A DNA stretch of 64,000 nt from Tigriopus japonicus. Taxonomy: Eukaryota > Arthropoda > Copepoda > Harpacticoida > Harpacticidae. A model generated the notes under the pieces. That model searched no databases and was not told the origin of the DNA. It saw only the letters and a list, made by a program, of their open reading frames with translations. The translations under genes and the position numbers were made by a program. Location: assembly GCA_010645155.1 (NCBI GenBank), contig JAAGOF010000075.1:165533-229532 (forward strand), written 5' to 3'. Below, piece after piece: positions 1-12,300 of the stretch (positions within the stretch are counted from its first letter, which is position 1; each line of letters begins with the position of its first letter).

Positions 1-119
1 AAAATGGGAAAAACTTGGATTCGCCAAAATGGGCTGAGCAACTCAGCACAGCCAACGGCCTTGTTTTGCCGCCCGCGGAATGATTTAAAACGCTCACTTG
101 GAGCAACCTTGTGCATGTC
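1..119. mobile_element. Right-end fragment of a TIR element cut by the window edge
   Basis: Bases 1-70 match 61660-61740, and bases 71-119 match the right terminus of the element at 61128-62242 (shared core GATTTAAAACGCTCAC and end GCATGTC). Compared with that copy, about 450 bp between these two blocks are absent. It is either a deletion derivative or a shorter family member. No coding capacity is visible. Confidence 0.6.
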
Positions 120-1383
120 TAATTGCTCCTTTACAAACAATATTTTTCCCTTAAAATGACCATTAGATGCATAAAATATGTTGCAAAATTGTTTTGGGGC
201 TCCTTCGTACATATGAGGCCAAATTTACTTCTTCATGCATGCTTTTAGAAATAAGGAATCATTTGTGTTAAGATGAATTATTGGCTCATTTACTTCTAAT
301 CGACAGAATACCTCCCTTCTCCAATGAGGTCAAAATTGAGCAATGACAATGAATTAAGCAATGGCAAAGGCACGAAATGATAAGTATGAAGTTCTGAATG
401 ATGATGAATCATGAACTCGTAATTTTGACCCAACCTTTCAAAACTGTTCTTGCTTTGTTGCGACACGACGGCCTTCTAGTGGAGCACTATGATTGATTGA
501 GTTTCTTCATGATTCATCAATTTTTTATAGACTTTTTTATTTTTATACTATCAATCCGGTCTCGGCGAGGACAAATAAACTAGATCTAATCGACATTTGT
601 AACAAAAGTGAATCCTTTTTCATAAGCTTCTACATGGCCAAAAATATTGCCAATTCTTTGTCAATGGAACATGATTAACAATAGTCAAGAAGCACTGACA
701 ACTGAAGTGGGAGGCTAACGCTTAGAATTATGATTTTCAGAAGGATAAATTCAATTGCGTTCTTCTGCTTGGGAGACCTCTCGTTAGCCTCTCAGTCCAG
801 AGAAATTCAGTGGTTCTTGAAATAGTCAATTAAAGCTTGTGACAAAATAAACGGGATACATGTCATTAACATGCAAAAACCCTCCCCCGTCAGAAACGTT
901 TTGGCTCATTTTACCAATTTTTGTTGGCAAAAACTTTTGTAGCCAATCTCTTTGCCAAGCTAGGTGAAGGCATCAATTTTTTTTTCGCTAGCTAGTTTCT
1001 GTGGGTAACCAAGGCGTCCACAATTCTGAAGATGTTTTATTCTGCGCACGTGTCATAAAAATTTGAAGGAAATCAGTTTTACATAACTGAATCGGAAAAT
1101 TCACAAGGTTTTCAGAAGCTACAGAGGAACGATCAAATTTTGAAACTTGCTCTTATTCGCTACATTTTGCCAAATTCAAGGGATTTTTCATTTGCCCAAT
1201 GGGATTTTTTTTGTTGGGATGTTGAGACGTCATTAAGATTAGTTGTAAAATGCTGCAATAATCATAGGCAGTTTTTATGTAAAAATTAGTAGTTTTTCCA
1301 TTAACTTTGTAACCTTTGGTTCCTATGATAATATCCAAAAAAACAAATTATGCAAATGAAACACAAAAAAGGAAATTGAATAA
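120..1383. other. AT-rich stretch with no recognised gene
   Basis: I see no exon with splice-consistent coding signal and no repeat matching elsewhere in the window. Only short chance reading frames occur. Confidence 0.5.
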
Positions 1384-1429
1384 ATTTTACCCTTCCCTTA
1401 GTTGCTTTTTGTAATGTCTGTCCAGCCAT

Positions 1430-1700
1430 TGCAAGGTGGCAAATTTGCTGCCACTTTTCGCAAAAAGTGGCAGTGCTCCAAAATATTTTGAACTGAAACT
1501 AACGAGATGGAAAATTTCCGACCTAAAAACCTTGAAATCGAAAATATTTGACCTAAAATATGACCCAAAACAAGAAAATTTTCGATCAAAAGTGGCAAAA
1601 TATGGCACAATGGTTCTTCTAAAATGGCACGGAGCGCCCGTAATTTGCAGTATTTCAAACACATTTTTGATCGACGGCTTCAAATCACGTGGTAACGCTG
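1430..1700. repeat. Degenerate dispersed repeat, family shared with 30830-31270
   Basis: Both places carry GGCAGTG, a run of GACCTAAAA / AAAATTTTCGA motifs, then GAGCGCCC followed by AATTTGCAGTAT or AATTGGCAGTAT. The copy near 31 kb sits inside a hAT-like element. The reading frames across this block (both strands) are by-products of the stop-poor repeat and not genes. Confidence 0.5.
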
Positions 1701-1984
1701 TCTCAGTCCTGTTGCGGAATCTTTCTTTGTATGACTTTGCTTTATCAGTTTCCAACGCAAATGATACTTGACAAAGTTGCAAGGGTATAATGACATCAAA
1801 TCCAATTTTTCCCATTTCTTTGCCGAGACTAAACTTCTTGAATTGTAAGGATAGTTTTTGTGCTAAATTTCTTTTTCCTCACAACCAAAATTCACATCAT
1901 TTGTAATGCTCTGAGCCTTTTTGAGGTGCATTTGGCTTTAAGTTGGCTTACCCTTGGCCTATCCATAGACTTCGGTAGTGCTGG

Positions 1985-2380
1985 ACTGAGATGGTAGCTT
2001 CAAAATTGATCATCTTTGCTCCCATTCAAGAGAATGTTTTATATTTCACAGCAAGTGTGGTTTATTTGGCAAGAAATTTGTCTACCAATTTTCAGCTCAA
2101 TCGAACGACGGAGTCAAAAGTTATGCCTCTTTGAAGTTCCGGCAAGTGAAAGCGGAAAATGATCTCGATTTACCTTTTGTCGCAAGATCTTGCAACAAGA
2201 GGTAGAACGAGTTCATTATCTGCCTACGCTTACTTGAACTTCAAAGAGGCATAACTTTTGACCCCTTTGTTCGATTGAGCTGAAAATTAGTGAAGAAATT
2301 TCTTATTATATAAACCACAACTCCTTGCTGCTCCTTGCTCCTCCTAGCAAAGATGATAAATTTGAAGCTACCATCTCAGT
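1985..2380. mobile_element. Palindromic MITE, 396 bp
   Basis: The left end ACTGAGATGGTAGCTTCAAA is the inverse of the right end (TTTGAAGCTACCATCTCAGT). Further inverted matches lie inward (ATCATCTTTGCT, AGCTCAATCGAAC, AAAGTTATGCCTCTTTGAAGT). It is non-coding. The target duplication is not clear. Confidence 0.65.
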
Positions 2381-4218
2381 ATAGGTAACACAGTGGTCTA
2401 TGGCTCACCCCACTTTCTTTCGTAGCTTGGAAGCAATCTAAAATGCTCAAAGTATCAGCTGGATCTCCTTCTTATTCTCCAGAGGCAACCTTTGCATTCA
2501 TCGTCAAAAACCCTTTCCTTAAAGTTGCTACAACCACTTGGTTGGATAAACTAGGGAAAGATTTTTCTTGAGAGCTTTTTAATGCCAAAGAAATCATAAT
2601 AACCACTCATAGTTTTCAACTCAACGTTCAAAGCAACGTTTTTGACCATGCAAAGTGTTGTAAGTCTCATTTATAGGCCGAAAATATTTGGGCTCGTTTT
2701 CCTTGAAGTCTGCAAAGCGCGAAAAAAAGGTTTAGAAAAAGGTTGTGGAATCTCTATGACAAAGATCATTTTTTGAATGCTTCGTACGTGCAGGCTGCAG
2801 ACCTGAATGGCTTCTACTGATTGGACTTATTTTAGAACATCGTTGTTCCTAAAGTCTTTAGTTGGTCCTCGCACTCGAAGATGTAAAGCCTATTGCAGTG
2901 TTTGTCTGTGCTCATTTTCTTGTAGTTGTTTATTCTACAGTATAGATGTATCTTTTGAGCCATCACTCGAGGGGTCATGTCTGCCTGAAAGCTGACATAG
3001 GAGAGGACCAATAATATGACGCCAAGCCAAGATATTCTGGACGCGCTCATTCATCAGCTGCATTACAATACCCACACAATGGTTGAGGATTGCTAATGGC
3101 AATGTGTGTTTTATAGTTTTTCATTTAAAGGGCGTGAAAGCCATGACGACTGAAAAATAGTTCTAGTTATGAATGGGCCAGGAAATTCGATCCAATTTTT
3201 TTTGGATTTGGGCCATTTTGAGGGCTTATTTCATTTATTTTTTATTTATGGTTGGGTTGCGGATTTTTTATTACCGCTAAAAGGAATGGGATTCCGTGCA
3301 AAGAAAGTTAATCATTTACGTTAATGCATAAGGTAAACATTTATTTAAAATGAATGTGTAATTAAGTGACCAACAAAGTCCTTTCTACGTAGCATAAGGA
3401 TCGAAGGCAAATACACCTGACTAAGGGTGGATGCCTGTACGGGCCATTTTTATTTCTTATGAAACAGACTTGTATTTTCTAAGATCAAAACTCTAAATGT
3501 TGAATTGACAAAACCTTTCTTTTTGGAAGTGAGTAATAAACGAACTAAATTTTTGGATATTGTTGCTCAACTTGGATTGGAGGAGTGAACAACCCAAGAT
3601 ATCCCTAAACAAAGGATTGATATTAGTAAGGTTACAAGTAGGCAGAAAAAGCAAACAAAAATAAGTTAATATGCTTCCCAAGAGACAAAATTTTGCAATT
3701 TTCAGCCCTGTAAATGTTGAATCAACGACCCAGGCCCTAAAATCTGAAGAAACATGAAAGGACCCTTTGAAACAAGATTTTATTTCCTTTTTTTGTTTGC
3801 ATTTTAAAGGACATTTAAAATGTTCATTTGCATTGAATTCCCAGTCCTAGTTGTGAAACCATGCCAAAATTCGTTGAAAACTCCAACTGTTGAATTGACA
3901 AAGCCAATCTTTTTGGAAATGAAAAATGAACAAACTAATTTTATGGATATTGTTGCTTTTGGAGTCCCTCCATCAACATTTTAGGCACTTAAGTTTGTCG
4001 AAAACTGATGCATGATCATTGCTCTCATTTGTTTTCTGCAAATACATGCATTTTATGTTATCCGCGAGCTGTTGGAGCATGAAAAGCACCAGTTCGCGTG
4101 CTTAATGATTGTACTCTTTTATTCCAGTGAATTTTGTGTACTGTAACTTGGCTGGAGGATGTTCGGAGAAATTGACAAAGTCCTTAATCTTTTTAAAACA
4201 CGGCAATTTAATACTCAC
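2381..4218. other. Intergenic, weak repeats only
   Basis: A block of about 75 bp near 3499 (TTGAATTGACAAAACC...) recurs diverged near 3889. A short segment near 3970 (TTTTAGGCACTTAAG) recurs inverted near 43280. A minus-strand frame starting at 3050 begins like a signal peptide (MSASRISWLGVILLVLSYVS), but I find no splice-consistent continuation, so it is not called a gene. No exon equivalent to the sixth exon of the neighbouring lectin gene block is visible to the left of 4219. Confidence 0.4.
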
Positions 4219-5847
4219 GTTGACATTTCAAATCATGTGCCTGAATCTCCCAATGCCGGTTGAATAGACAACTTGTTGTGGTCATGCCGTTGGGATAATC
4301 GTAGCTGTCGTTGACTCTTCGCAATGTAAATTCCTTTGGGGCGCACTCGTACCTAAACGAAATCAATCTGCTTGTAAGGCATGTCCTTGCACTAAGAAAT
4401 CCTCCCTCTTTTATTTACCGAATTACGTCCTGATAAATGAACGTCCCATTTGGTTGAGGGGAGGAAATGGGTGTCACTAACAAATGAGGAACGGTGTGAT
4501 TTAGGGGATCCAAACATTCCTTTGTAGTTGTGCAGACAGGGTAACTTGTTGATGTTGAATAATTTCCACCCGGTTGACAAGTGACAGTGAAGCTGTTATT
4601 CAAAGCCTCGTCCTGATCCTCAAAGAAACCATTGTCTGCACATTGAAACGTCACGTTATCGCCGATGAGAACAGCCACATTATTCATGAGGTTGGTATTG
4701 GGGTAAGCATCTCCATTAGCGTTGTATTGATATTTCCCGTAATTTGCCGGAACATCTGGAACTCTTCCCACGCAATGAGTTGCTTTAAATTTAAGCAAAA
4801 ATATGTTAAGGCCCAAAGGTTTCAAGTCAAAGTTGTTTTCACTCACGAACGCAAGTTTCAGTGATATCAGTCCATTGATTCATGTCGTAGCAAGTCCGCT
4901 CCTGAGATGCATTTCCATCAGAAAATTCGAAGTAATCGTCACATCGATATCTAAAGCCATCAAAAATTCTCTTGAGTATTGCATTGTCGGGGCAGATTAA
5001 GGGCAAAGCAAATGCATCTACTCACTCTACAGTTTCATTCTTGGCGAATTTTTTGTCGATCCCAAACGCATCCCGGTGACCATTGATCACATGGGAATGA
5101 TCAGGTAGGCCGCATTCAATGGGTGCAACACAGTTTGGCCAGGACGTCGGATACTCGTAAGAACCGTTTTGTAAACACTTGACATCTATTTGTTTTTCGT
5201 TGGGATTGGTGTCCAATACTTTAGGATGCTCACAAAGGTACCGGAGAAACCAATTTAGCTCAATAGAGTGAGTGTTCCAGAATTGAATTTCAGTTGTGCC
5301 ATTGATGTAAGTTTTGAATCCAAGAGCGGATTTGTCCTCAGGTTGAGAACAATGGGTTGCTAAAAGAGGATAAGACATCAAAATGCCAGAAATAACGGTA
5401 TAGATGTGGACGATTAAAAAGTTATCTTTGAAGTCAACGTAAAGTAAACTTTTGAAAGTTGTTGCAAGGGCGTACAGACTACAGAATGACTTGTACCTTT
5501 TTCCCACTTTCGTCGAAACAGTTTGTTCATGAAGGCAAAAAAATTGCCAAGATCCGAAGAAAGGTCTTTTGCAAATCTAACACTTGATAAAAATAGTATT
5601 ACTTGTATTGTTATTGTTGTTTGAAACTTTGCTCAAAAATAAACCAAGTTTAGAAAAAAAACTAACCATTTCGATATAATCTAAAACAATTACTCCGGGA
5701 GTATTTTGAGACATCCGTGTCTAATAATTTCAAGTGAACTTACGAACGCATGTTGCCCCAATGTTAGTCCAGGTTCCATTTGATTGACAAACAACGGATT
5801 TGCTTGGGGAGCCATCGCTAAATTTATAGCCAGGGTTGCAGGTGTAG
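4219..5847 (-). CDS. CCP (sushi) repeat gene block C, five exons
   Basis: Five minus-strand exons: 5744-5847, 5026-5359, 4847-4950, 4419-4782, 4219-4352 (104, 334, 104, 364, 134 bp). All have AG/GT borders and compatible phases. They encode about four complement-control-protein (sushi) modules plus a half module. Typical elements are YTCNPGYKF, CLQNGSYEYP...WPNC and FFEDQDEALNNSFTVTC. CCP modules have four cysteines in two disulphides and usually mediate extracellular binding. Each exon pairs with an exon of block B (B1-B5) of identical length and phase, so this is a duplicate. The first exon needs an upstream exon that I cannot place, and nothing after 4219 continues it in the window. It is therefore either the middle of a gene whose 5' part is block A, or a truncated paralogue. 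No stop or frameshift interrupts it. Confidence 0.85.
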
Positions 5848-6950
5848 CTAAACAAAGAAAACTGAATTAATGTCGGTTCACTACCTTAAACAAATACTTC
5901 GATCCTATAAAAAAGGCTGCACTAAAAAGTATGCAATGGACAAGCACGTCGTGATCGGCATCAAAATCAGGACGTCCTTGTCATATCCTTAAGCAATAAA
6001 ATTCTTAAGCCTAAGAGCCTTATGATGACTTAGTGATCTTAATTATAGATTGTAAAATTTCCTGAAATGTTAAGTATTTTTTAATGCCCTAAAACCCAAG
6101 CCCCAAAAATATATAGCTGACCATTGACTGTTGTTTCTTTACTGACAATCCCTAACACAAGTTTGGATCATTTATTGCTTGGCAGGACATTTTAGAAAGT
6201 AACGTAATGGTTTGATTGCTATTGCCTCATTGTGATACTCTGCTATTACTCTTGCATCACCAACCTACACCTCATAGATTTTTAAGGACTTCTTTGACGT
6301 TTTTGTTACGACACCAGTTTTTGAGGATATAAGCTCGTTTATCACTAGCAAAGAAAAACAAGTTGGGGAATATCGTTTGTCCAATATCGGGGGTTCGCTA
6401 GCACCGTGAAGAAATCAAATCAAGCTGATCATACAATTTGTGTCCAACCAATGACACGGTAGGGCGGATATATTTGAGTAACAAGATCACTCTACAACAG
6501 ACACCCAAACAAGTCTTTTCGGATACAAATTGAAGGATCTTTTAGTGACACATCTGATTTCAAATCCGGTTTTTCACAGGTTTCCTTTTTACACGTAGCT
6601 TTGGTCTTTTTTTCTATTCTTTGGTTTATGTGCAGGGTGTACCGTCTAACTTGTGACTCGAATTCATTTTGCATTTTAATACCGGACGTACCAGATAACG
6701 TAAGCAAACAAGATTTCGGGTTTTCAAAACGGGATCGAATCTTCCAATTGCAGCTGAAGCATAGGCAGGCACGAACCTTAATCAGTTTGGTCCTTAATGC
6801 ACTGAAATTTAGATTCTTTCGTCGAGCTCACTTCTACCAGCTCATCGTTGAGTATTTTGAGGATGGTCATCGTTATTAGTGTATCGGAACGCTGGATTGA
6901 ATCATACTTCATCATCGTTGGATATCTTGAAGTTGATCATCATTAGTATA
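5848..6950. other. Intron or intergenic, no recognised feature
   Basis: AT-rich sequence between block C and the inserted element at 6951. The short frames around 6490-6880 lack splice signals and family resemblance. Confidence 0.4.
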
Positions 6951-7209
6951 CATTCGAATCTCGTTTTAAGCAACTTTTCTGTCAGCGGCAAAATGTTGCT
7001 TAAATCGAGATTTTTCTTATATCGAGACTCAAGAAAATTGGCTTAAGAAACGATAAAAAATACTGGAAACTACTGCAGGAGTTTACCTTACCTTTATGCA
7101 ACCTTACAATCTTACTTTTATTACAACAAAATGTGACAATGACTAAAAGAATTTAGCTTTTGAAAATAGTCAGTAAAACACACAAATTGACATTACAAGT
7201 GCATGATGC

Positions 7210-7485
7210 ATTTATAGGTCGGTTGTTGAGGTAGTTTTGAAGTATATTACAAGCATATCTAGAAGCATGAAAGAAGCACACGAGGCGAAGTAGAAGTAAC
7301 CATGCTCGATCAAGTTTCGCTACATAAGCTGCGATTGAAAAACGCAGCTTATGTTGTGAAACTTGATCGAGCATGGCTATTTCTACTCCATCTCATTTGC
7401 TTCTTTTGTGTTTCTTCTATGCTTCTAGATTTGCTTCTACTATGCTTCAAAACTACATCAACAACCGACCTAATACCTCCATTAC
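7210..7485. repeat. Near-perfect palindrome (foldback) inside the pogo-like element
   Basis: The arms meet around 7341-7347. ATGCTCGATCAAGTTTCGCT on the left is answered by AAACTTGATCGAGCATGG on the right. Matches continue outward through GCTTCTAGATNTGCTT and ACCTCAACAACCGACCTA. It can form a long hairpin. The frames across it are mirror images of each other and not genes. Confidence 0.7.
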
Positions 7486-7899
7486 AAAGCTTAAGAACTT
7501 GTTTTAATCTCAGTTTGACAGAAGAAATGAAAGAAAAAAGTACAAATTTGACGTTGAGGAATATCTCAACTGCAAATCTTCTATTCTCAGTTTGACCTTA
7601 AATAACCTCAAATTTGAGGGACTTTCTTGGGTTGAAAAGACACTACCTTGGGTTGCTTATTTTCCACTAGGTTTTGCTTTGGTAGACAAACAAATTTGTT
7701 TCACTCTCTAGCATTGCAGATTTGTTTGTAAAACTACTTTGTGCTCATATTATTATGTATAATTGTCGATAACTTATAATTTTAAACTTAATGTCATTAA
7801 AATAGTTATTGTTGAGTGGCATGTTGGACAATTTTTGATGATTTTAGGGTTCAAAATGTAATTTTTCGTTATTTTGACTCGAACTTGAAAAATTCAAGT

Positions 7900-8020
7900 T
7901 TTTTGTCAAAAAAACTGCAAAACGCGAGAGCCGAAAAAAATGCGAAAAGGGGACCCCAAAAGGGGCAAAATTTGCGCAAAAGCGCAAGATATGAAAGCAC
8001 TGCATCGATCCTTTTGGAAA
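7900..8020 (+). repeat. Purine-rich dispersed repeat, copy 1
   Basis: Contains GGGGACCCCAAAAGGGGCAA then TTTGCGCAAAAGCGCAAGAT. The inverse of 18520-18610 reads GGACCCCCAAAAGCGGCAGA then TTTGCGCCAAAGCACAAAAT, clearly the same family. Confidence 0.55.
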
Positions 8021-8347
8021 AGCTTAGTTTTTTTTTTGTTGTTGTTTTGTGCTGTGACCAATTTAAGCAAGAGAAGTGTGCCAAACTTTGAGAATGTTTC
8101 TTATTTCGAGATTGAGGAAAAATGGAAAATTTCTTATATCGGGAATTGTTATGTAGTAAAATTTTGGTCAGCGCGGAAAAGTTGCTAATATCGCGAAAAT
8201 TATTTAAACTGAGATTGCATATATCGAGATTTGACTGTATTTGTATCCGTTGTGGAACGTTATGGAAGCATTGAAATCGCCCTATCATGGAAGTAGTGAG
8301 ATCGTTTGAATTGAGCCATCAATTGAGGACTTTATCATCAAGAGATA

Positions 8348-8610
8348 CAGTATGTCCCATATGTCCGGTTACATTTCTTCAAGAATAACGAAATACGCAT
8401 AATACGAAAGATATTCTATATTCACAGGAAAACTGTTTTAATGAAACTTTAGTCTTTAATTGTTAAATTTCTTTTTCCACTGATGCCTTGAGAGCGTCCA
8501 CGTTGGGGTGATAGGTTCGGCAGGCCTTGTTTTCCACAGCGCTCCACATAAAATAATCAAGAGGATTTAAATCGGGGGAGTTTGAGGGCCACAGATCTTT
8601 TGACCGAAAC
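8348..8610 (-). pseudogene. Relict maT/mariner transposase C-terminus
   Basis: The minus-strand frame ending at TAA 8463-8465 carries the end of a Tc1/mariner catalytic domain: WPSNSPDLNPLDYFMWSAVE. The third catalytic aspartate is the D of PLDYF, as in the maT (DD37D) group. The rest of the transposase is missing. TA followed by CAGTATGTCCC at 8346-8358 may be the 3' terminal inverted repeat. It is a 5'-truncated remnant, distinct from the nearly intact copy at 53179-54490. Confidence 0.75.
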
Positions 8611-9303
8611 CGAAAGCAGCCAACTAACAAAATCATAGAGATGCAAAATTCATTAAAAATTTAAATTGTTTGTGTTTGATGTTGGGCAATTGAAAATTTG
8701 AAAAATCTGAAAATTTATGTGTCAGAGGTTTTTGGACCACAAAAATTTCGATTTTGTTGTCAACTCCATCCTTTATAGTGCGTGTCTGCTTTCAGTTTCA
8801 GTAGGCATAACCGAATCCGAAACTGAAACCGAAATTTCGGCCGAAAGTGATTTCGGTCCATCACTTATACAAGCATTGCAATGACTTCAGCAATCGGTAA
8901 AAAGACAAATTGAAATTCGTTTCAAAAATGGGAACACAATTATTTCAAAAGCGACAAGAAGTCATTTTTGTCATGTGAAAGGGAGGGAATTCAATATTCC
9001 AAGCCCTAGGAATAAGTGACTTCCATCTGGAGAGAACCCCACCCATTATGATGGTATAATATAATAATGCACGTTTGTTTTTTGGATATAAAAAGTCTTA
9101 TATTTCAGCATGACTGTTTTCCACGAGTGCTTAATGAAAAAGATCAGCGTCATGTATAGGTGTCATGTTTGAGGTTGCAGTTCTCTATTTTGTGAAACGA
9201 AATGGTTCCATGTCATATATACGTAGATGCCAATCTTTTCATCTAATTTCAAATAGCCCGAAAGACAATCACAATTATGTTCAAACCCTAATGCCTTCCT
9301 TAC
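8611..9303. other. Intergenic or intron, nothing recognised
   Basis: CCGAAA-rich short repeats occur near 8598 and 8815-8860. I could not find the exon that should follow the microexon at 9304-9348 (it would start in phase 1). Confidence 0.35.
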
Positions 9304-12300
9304 CATAACAAGTTCCTTGGGAGCACGCTTTATAAGTAGTTAATGCAGCTGCAAAAATACTCCATTATAGAACAGAAATAAGTAACTTTAAAGAGCCATG
9401 TCACCTACGGTAGACACAAGTAGGCCAAATATCGGGAGGGATAAATTGGCCGTCATCCAAACATTTGATTCGAATATCCGGTCTATGCAGCCAATCGTGT
9501 TCAAACACATAATCTTGGGGACACTTGTAAGTGATCTCGGTTCCAATTGGCACCGAAGGAGATTGATCAGGCTTAATGAAGCCTAAAAACGTCAGCTCTA
9601 AGTCTCCTTTTGCTTGAATGTAGTTTAAGGCTAGATCGGGAGTAGACTCAGGTATTTTTAACTCTGCGGTGCTCTCTCCATTAACGATAATTTCGAATTT
9701 GTATTTGAGAGGCCGAAACGCAATTACAATGGAGAAGATTCGGCCAAAATCAATGGGAGCCTCCACCTCCAAGACGTTGTCCTTGAAGAAAGTTTGAAAC
9801 ATTAGACAAGGTTCCGTATCAAAAGTACTTTAAAAAAATCTTATAGTTCACCTTGTCCAAGTCAGTCTGGAGGGTCATAAAGCTGTAATTAGGATCAAAC
9901 AAAATATGAAGCACCTTCTGTTTGTATTCATCGACCAAAACCAACTCTGGCTGAACTAGAAAATCCTCTCGGCTCAAAATGAAGCCTTCAATCAGTAAAA
10001 TGGTTTGGTCTCCAAAGGTGAGTGGTACCAAGATATTGGCAGGAATTTTGGGTTTATATGCAGTATATGGGCTCTCAACCACCCAAGATGTATTTGGCTG
10101 GGGCTCATAAATGAGTATTGACTCGGGGTTTGGAGAAGGAACGAAATTACAAGCGGACCCTACATCACAAGAGCATGTTATTCAATGGTTACATAAGATG
10201 AATTAATTGGGCCAGTCTTACAAATGCATCGGTCGATTCTTTCGTTGTCCCAAGTCCTATTCCATTGGCAAGTTATCTTGGAGATGTCGTAATGCTCTCC
10301 TGTGTTCTGGTTAAAGAACTGCGCGTTTCTTCCACACATGTATCTAAATCAAATCCGGCGGAATCATTCATAACTAAAAATATCAATTTGCGCGCAATTT
10401 TGTCTTACTCGACTTCAGTTCCGTAAGAAAAATTGCCGTTCCAAATTCGGGAACCCCCATTAGGTAATCCAGGTGGTGAAGAGCAAAACGTGTCTGAAAC
10501 GGAAAACTTTTGTTGGTTCTGTGACACGATTTTGGCGTCATTTCAAGAGTGTTACTTACTAGCCACACAGTAAGGCCATTGATCCGGCACCTGGAACGTT
10601 CCATTCGAGAGGCATTCCACTTTCAGAGATTCTTGATCTCTATCTGCTTCAAACCAAAGACCGGTTGTCTCACATGTGTAAATGGCTGATTCACCAATTT
10701 CGTAGGGAACCCCTTTCCAATCAGATTTCAAGCGATGGCCGTTAGGAATCGGTGGGTTGATACATTGATACCAAACACAGTTGTCGATCTGAAACAAAAC
10801 AATTAAATCGAAATACCCATTGTTTCTATTTTCTGCTTTGTGCGAAAGAATACCTCTGCCTTTGGTGACCATTCCTGGTTCCATTCACACCGGAACTCTT
10901 GCTTCTCGTACAAAGTTTTGGTTCCATTGGCATGGGTTCGTTGCAATTTCCGTGCGATTTTACAAGAATACTCCGTAGTGTAGTGGTTGCCCCAAACTAG
11001 CATTCCAGTTATTTAGGTGATCTTCACTTGGCAGAATTGGTTCAGGGCATATCCTCTCTGATTTTTTGGGCAACAACATAAAAATGTGGAATAACAAAAG
11101 GGACAAACAATTAAAGTTTATTTTACCTGATGGAAGGAAACACTTTTTCCAAAGCGTTGGTGTTTTCCAGGACCCGTTTGAAAGACATTGAACAGTGAAG
11201 TTTTGGAGGTGTTTATCTTCTTCAAAGAAGTACCCATCCTCACAAACGTAAGTGACAGAATCATTAAAGTCCACAATGGTTCCGTTTTCGTACAAACTAA
11301 CCACATGATGACCAATCGGCGATTGGGGTGGGTCAATACATGCCACCCCTTGAAAGAGAAGATGATAATCCTTGACTTTTAGCTAATTACTTTTATCACC
11401 CGTATCTTTGGGGAAATGAAATGAAAATCAGCTCGATGTGCATATCAAGCGCCCCTCTAGATTGAAGCTCCGTTTATCATTTAGTTACTATGAATTCTTG
11501 AAAAATGCAAATCAAAATGGAAATTTGACCGAAGGACCAGCTAAGATCAATTCGAAGAATCAAACGTTGTTGACAGATAATTTTATGTCGACACGTATAC
11601 AAAAATAACCAATTAAAAAAAAGGAAGTTCTTGGCAAAAATGTTTTAATCACTGACCATTTTTTCAATCCGTGAGACAAAAAACTTCTTCATCCAAAATT
11701 CTACATAGCTTCTCTTACTTCTTTCAAATAAATCCTAGAAAACACTATTAATACATAATTCAAAGAAGCAAATACCAAAAAAACTTGGTAATAAAAGAAG
11801 TCGTTGATTGACTAATGTTATACTTACACACGCAAGGAGACATATCTGTGTCCCATCTACCATTGAATTGGCAGGTTCGAGATAGGGAAGAGGTCATAGT
11901 GCCATTGCCCCAATCGAACATTCTGGCCAAGCCACATTCGTATTCAATTTGGGCATCAAAAAGCTGAACAGAAGCTTCTGGCGCAAAATCTCCAGCTTTC
12001 TGGCTTTTGGCTTGCCAAACATCGTTGGCATCAATCTCCGTGCAAGCCACATCCACAACGCAAAGCATCTCTTCTTTTTCCGGAAAAAAGTCAAGTCTAA
12101 CTTTGTGTGGATTCCTTTCAGCAGCGTTGTCTCCCAGGTTCCATGAAAATTGATTATTTCGACTGGGACTCATGTTAATGGGTGACTGAAATGAAGAAAC
12201 ATGTCCCAAATTAACTTTTTGCAGGTTTGATGATTTCTTCTCTACCTCTGAGGTGATGTCTTGCACTGTGGTCACATTGAGTGTTAATGGACCTGTCCAA

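Larger units (their letters stand above)
6951..8237. mobile_element. Non-autonomous pogo-like element with TA duplication
   Basis: The left end (after TA at 6949-6950) reads CATTCGAATCTCGTTTTAAG. The right end, read inward from TA at 8238-8239, reads CAGTCAAATCTCGATATATG. Several further ATCGAGAT / ATATCGAGA motifs lie near both ends. TA duplication and CAGTCAA(A/C)TC-type ends are typical of the Tc1/mariner-pogo superfamily. No transposase frame remains. The interior holds a nested palindrome (7210-7485) and a purine-rich repeat (7900-8020), so the element has been interrupted. The terminal match is imperfect, hence moderate confidence. Confidence 0.5.

Noticed and set aside
2832..3050. Minus-strand frame with a signal-peptide-like start
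   Set aside because: No convincing donor site or following exon, and no family resemblance beyond the hydrophobic leader.
7153..7374. Frames 7153-7374 (minus) and 7302-7595 (plus) with similar starts
   Set aside because: Similarity is the result of the palindrome at 7210-7485.
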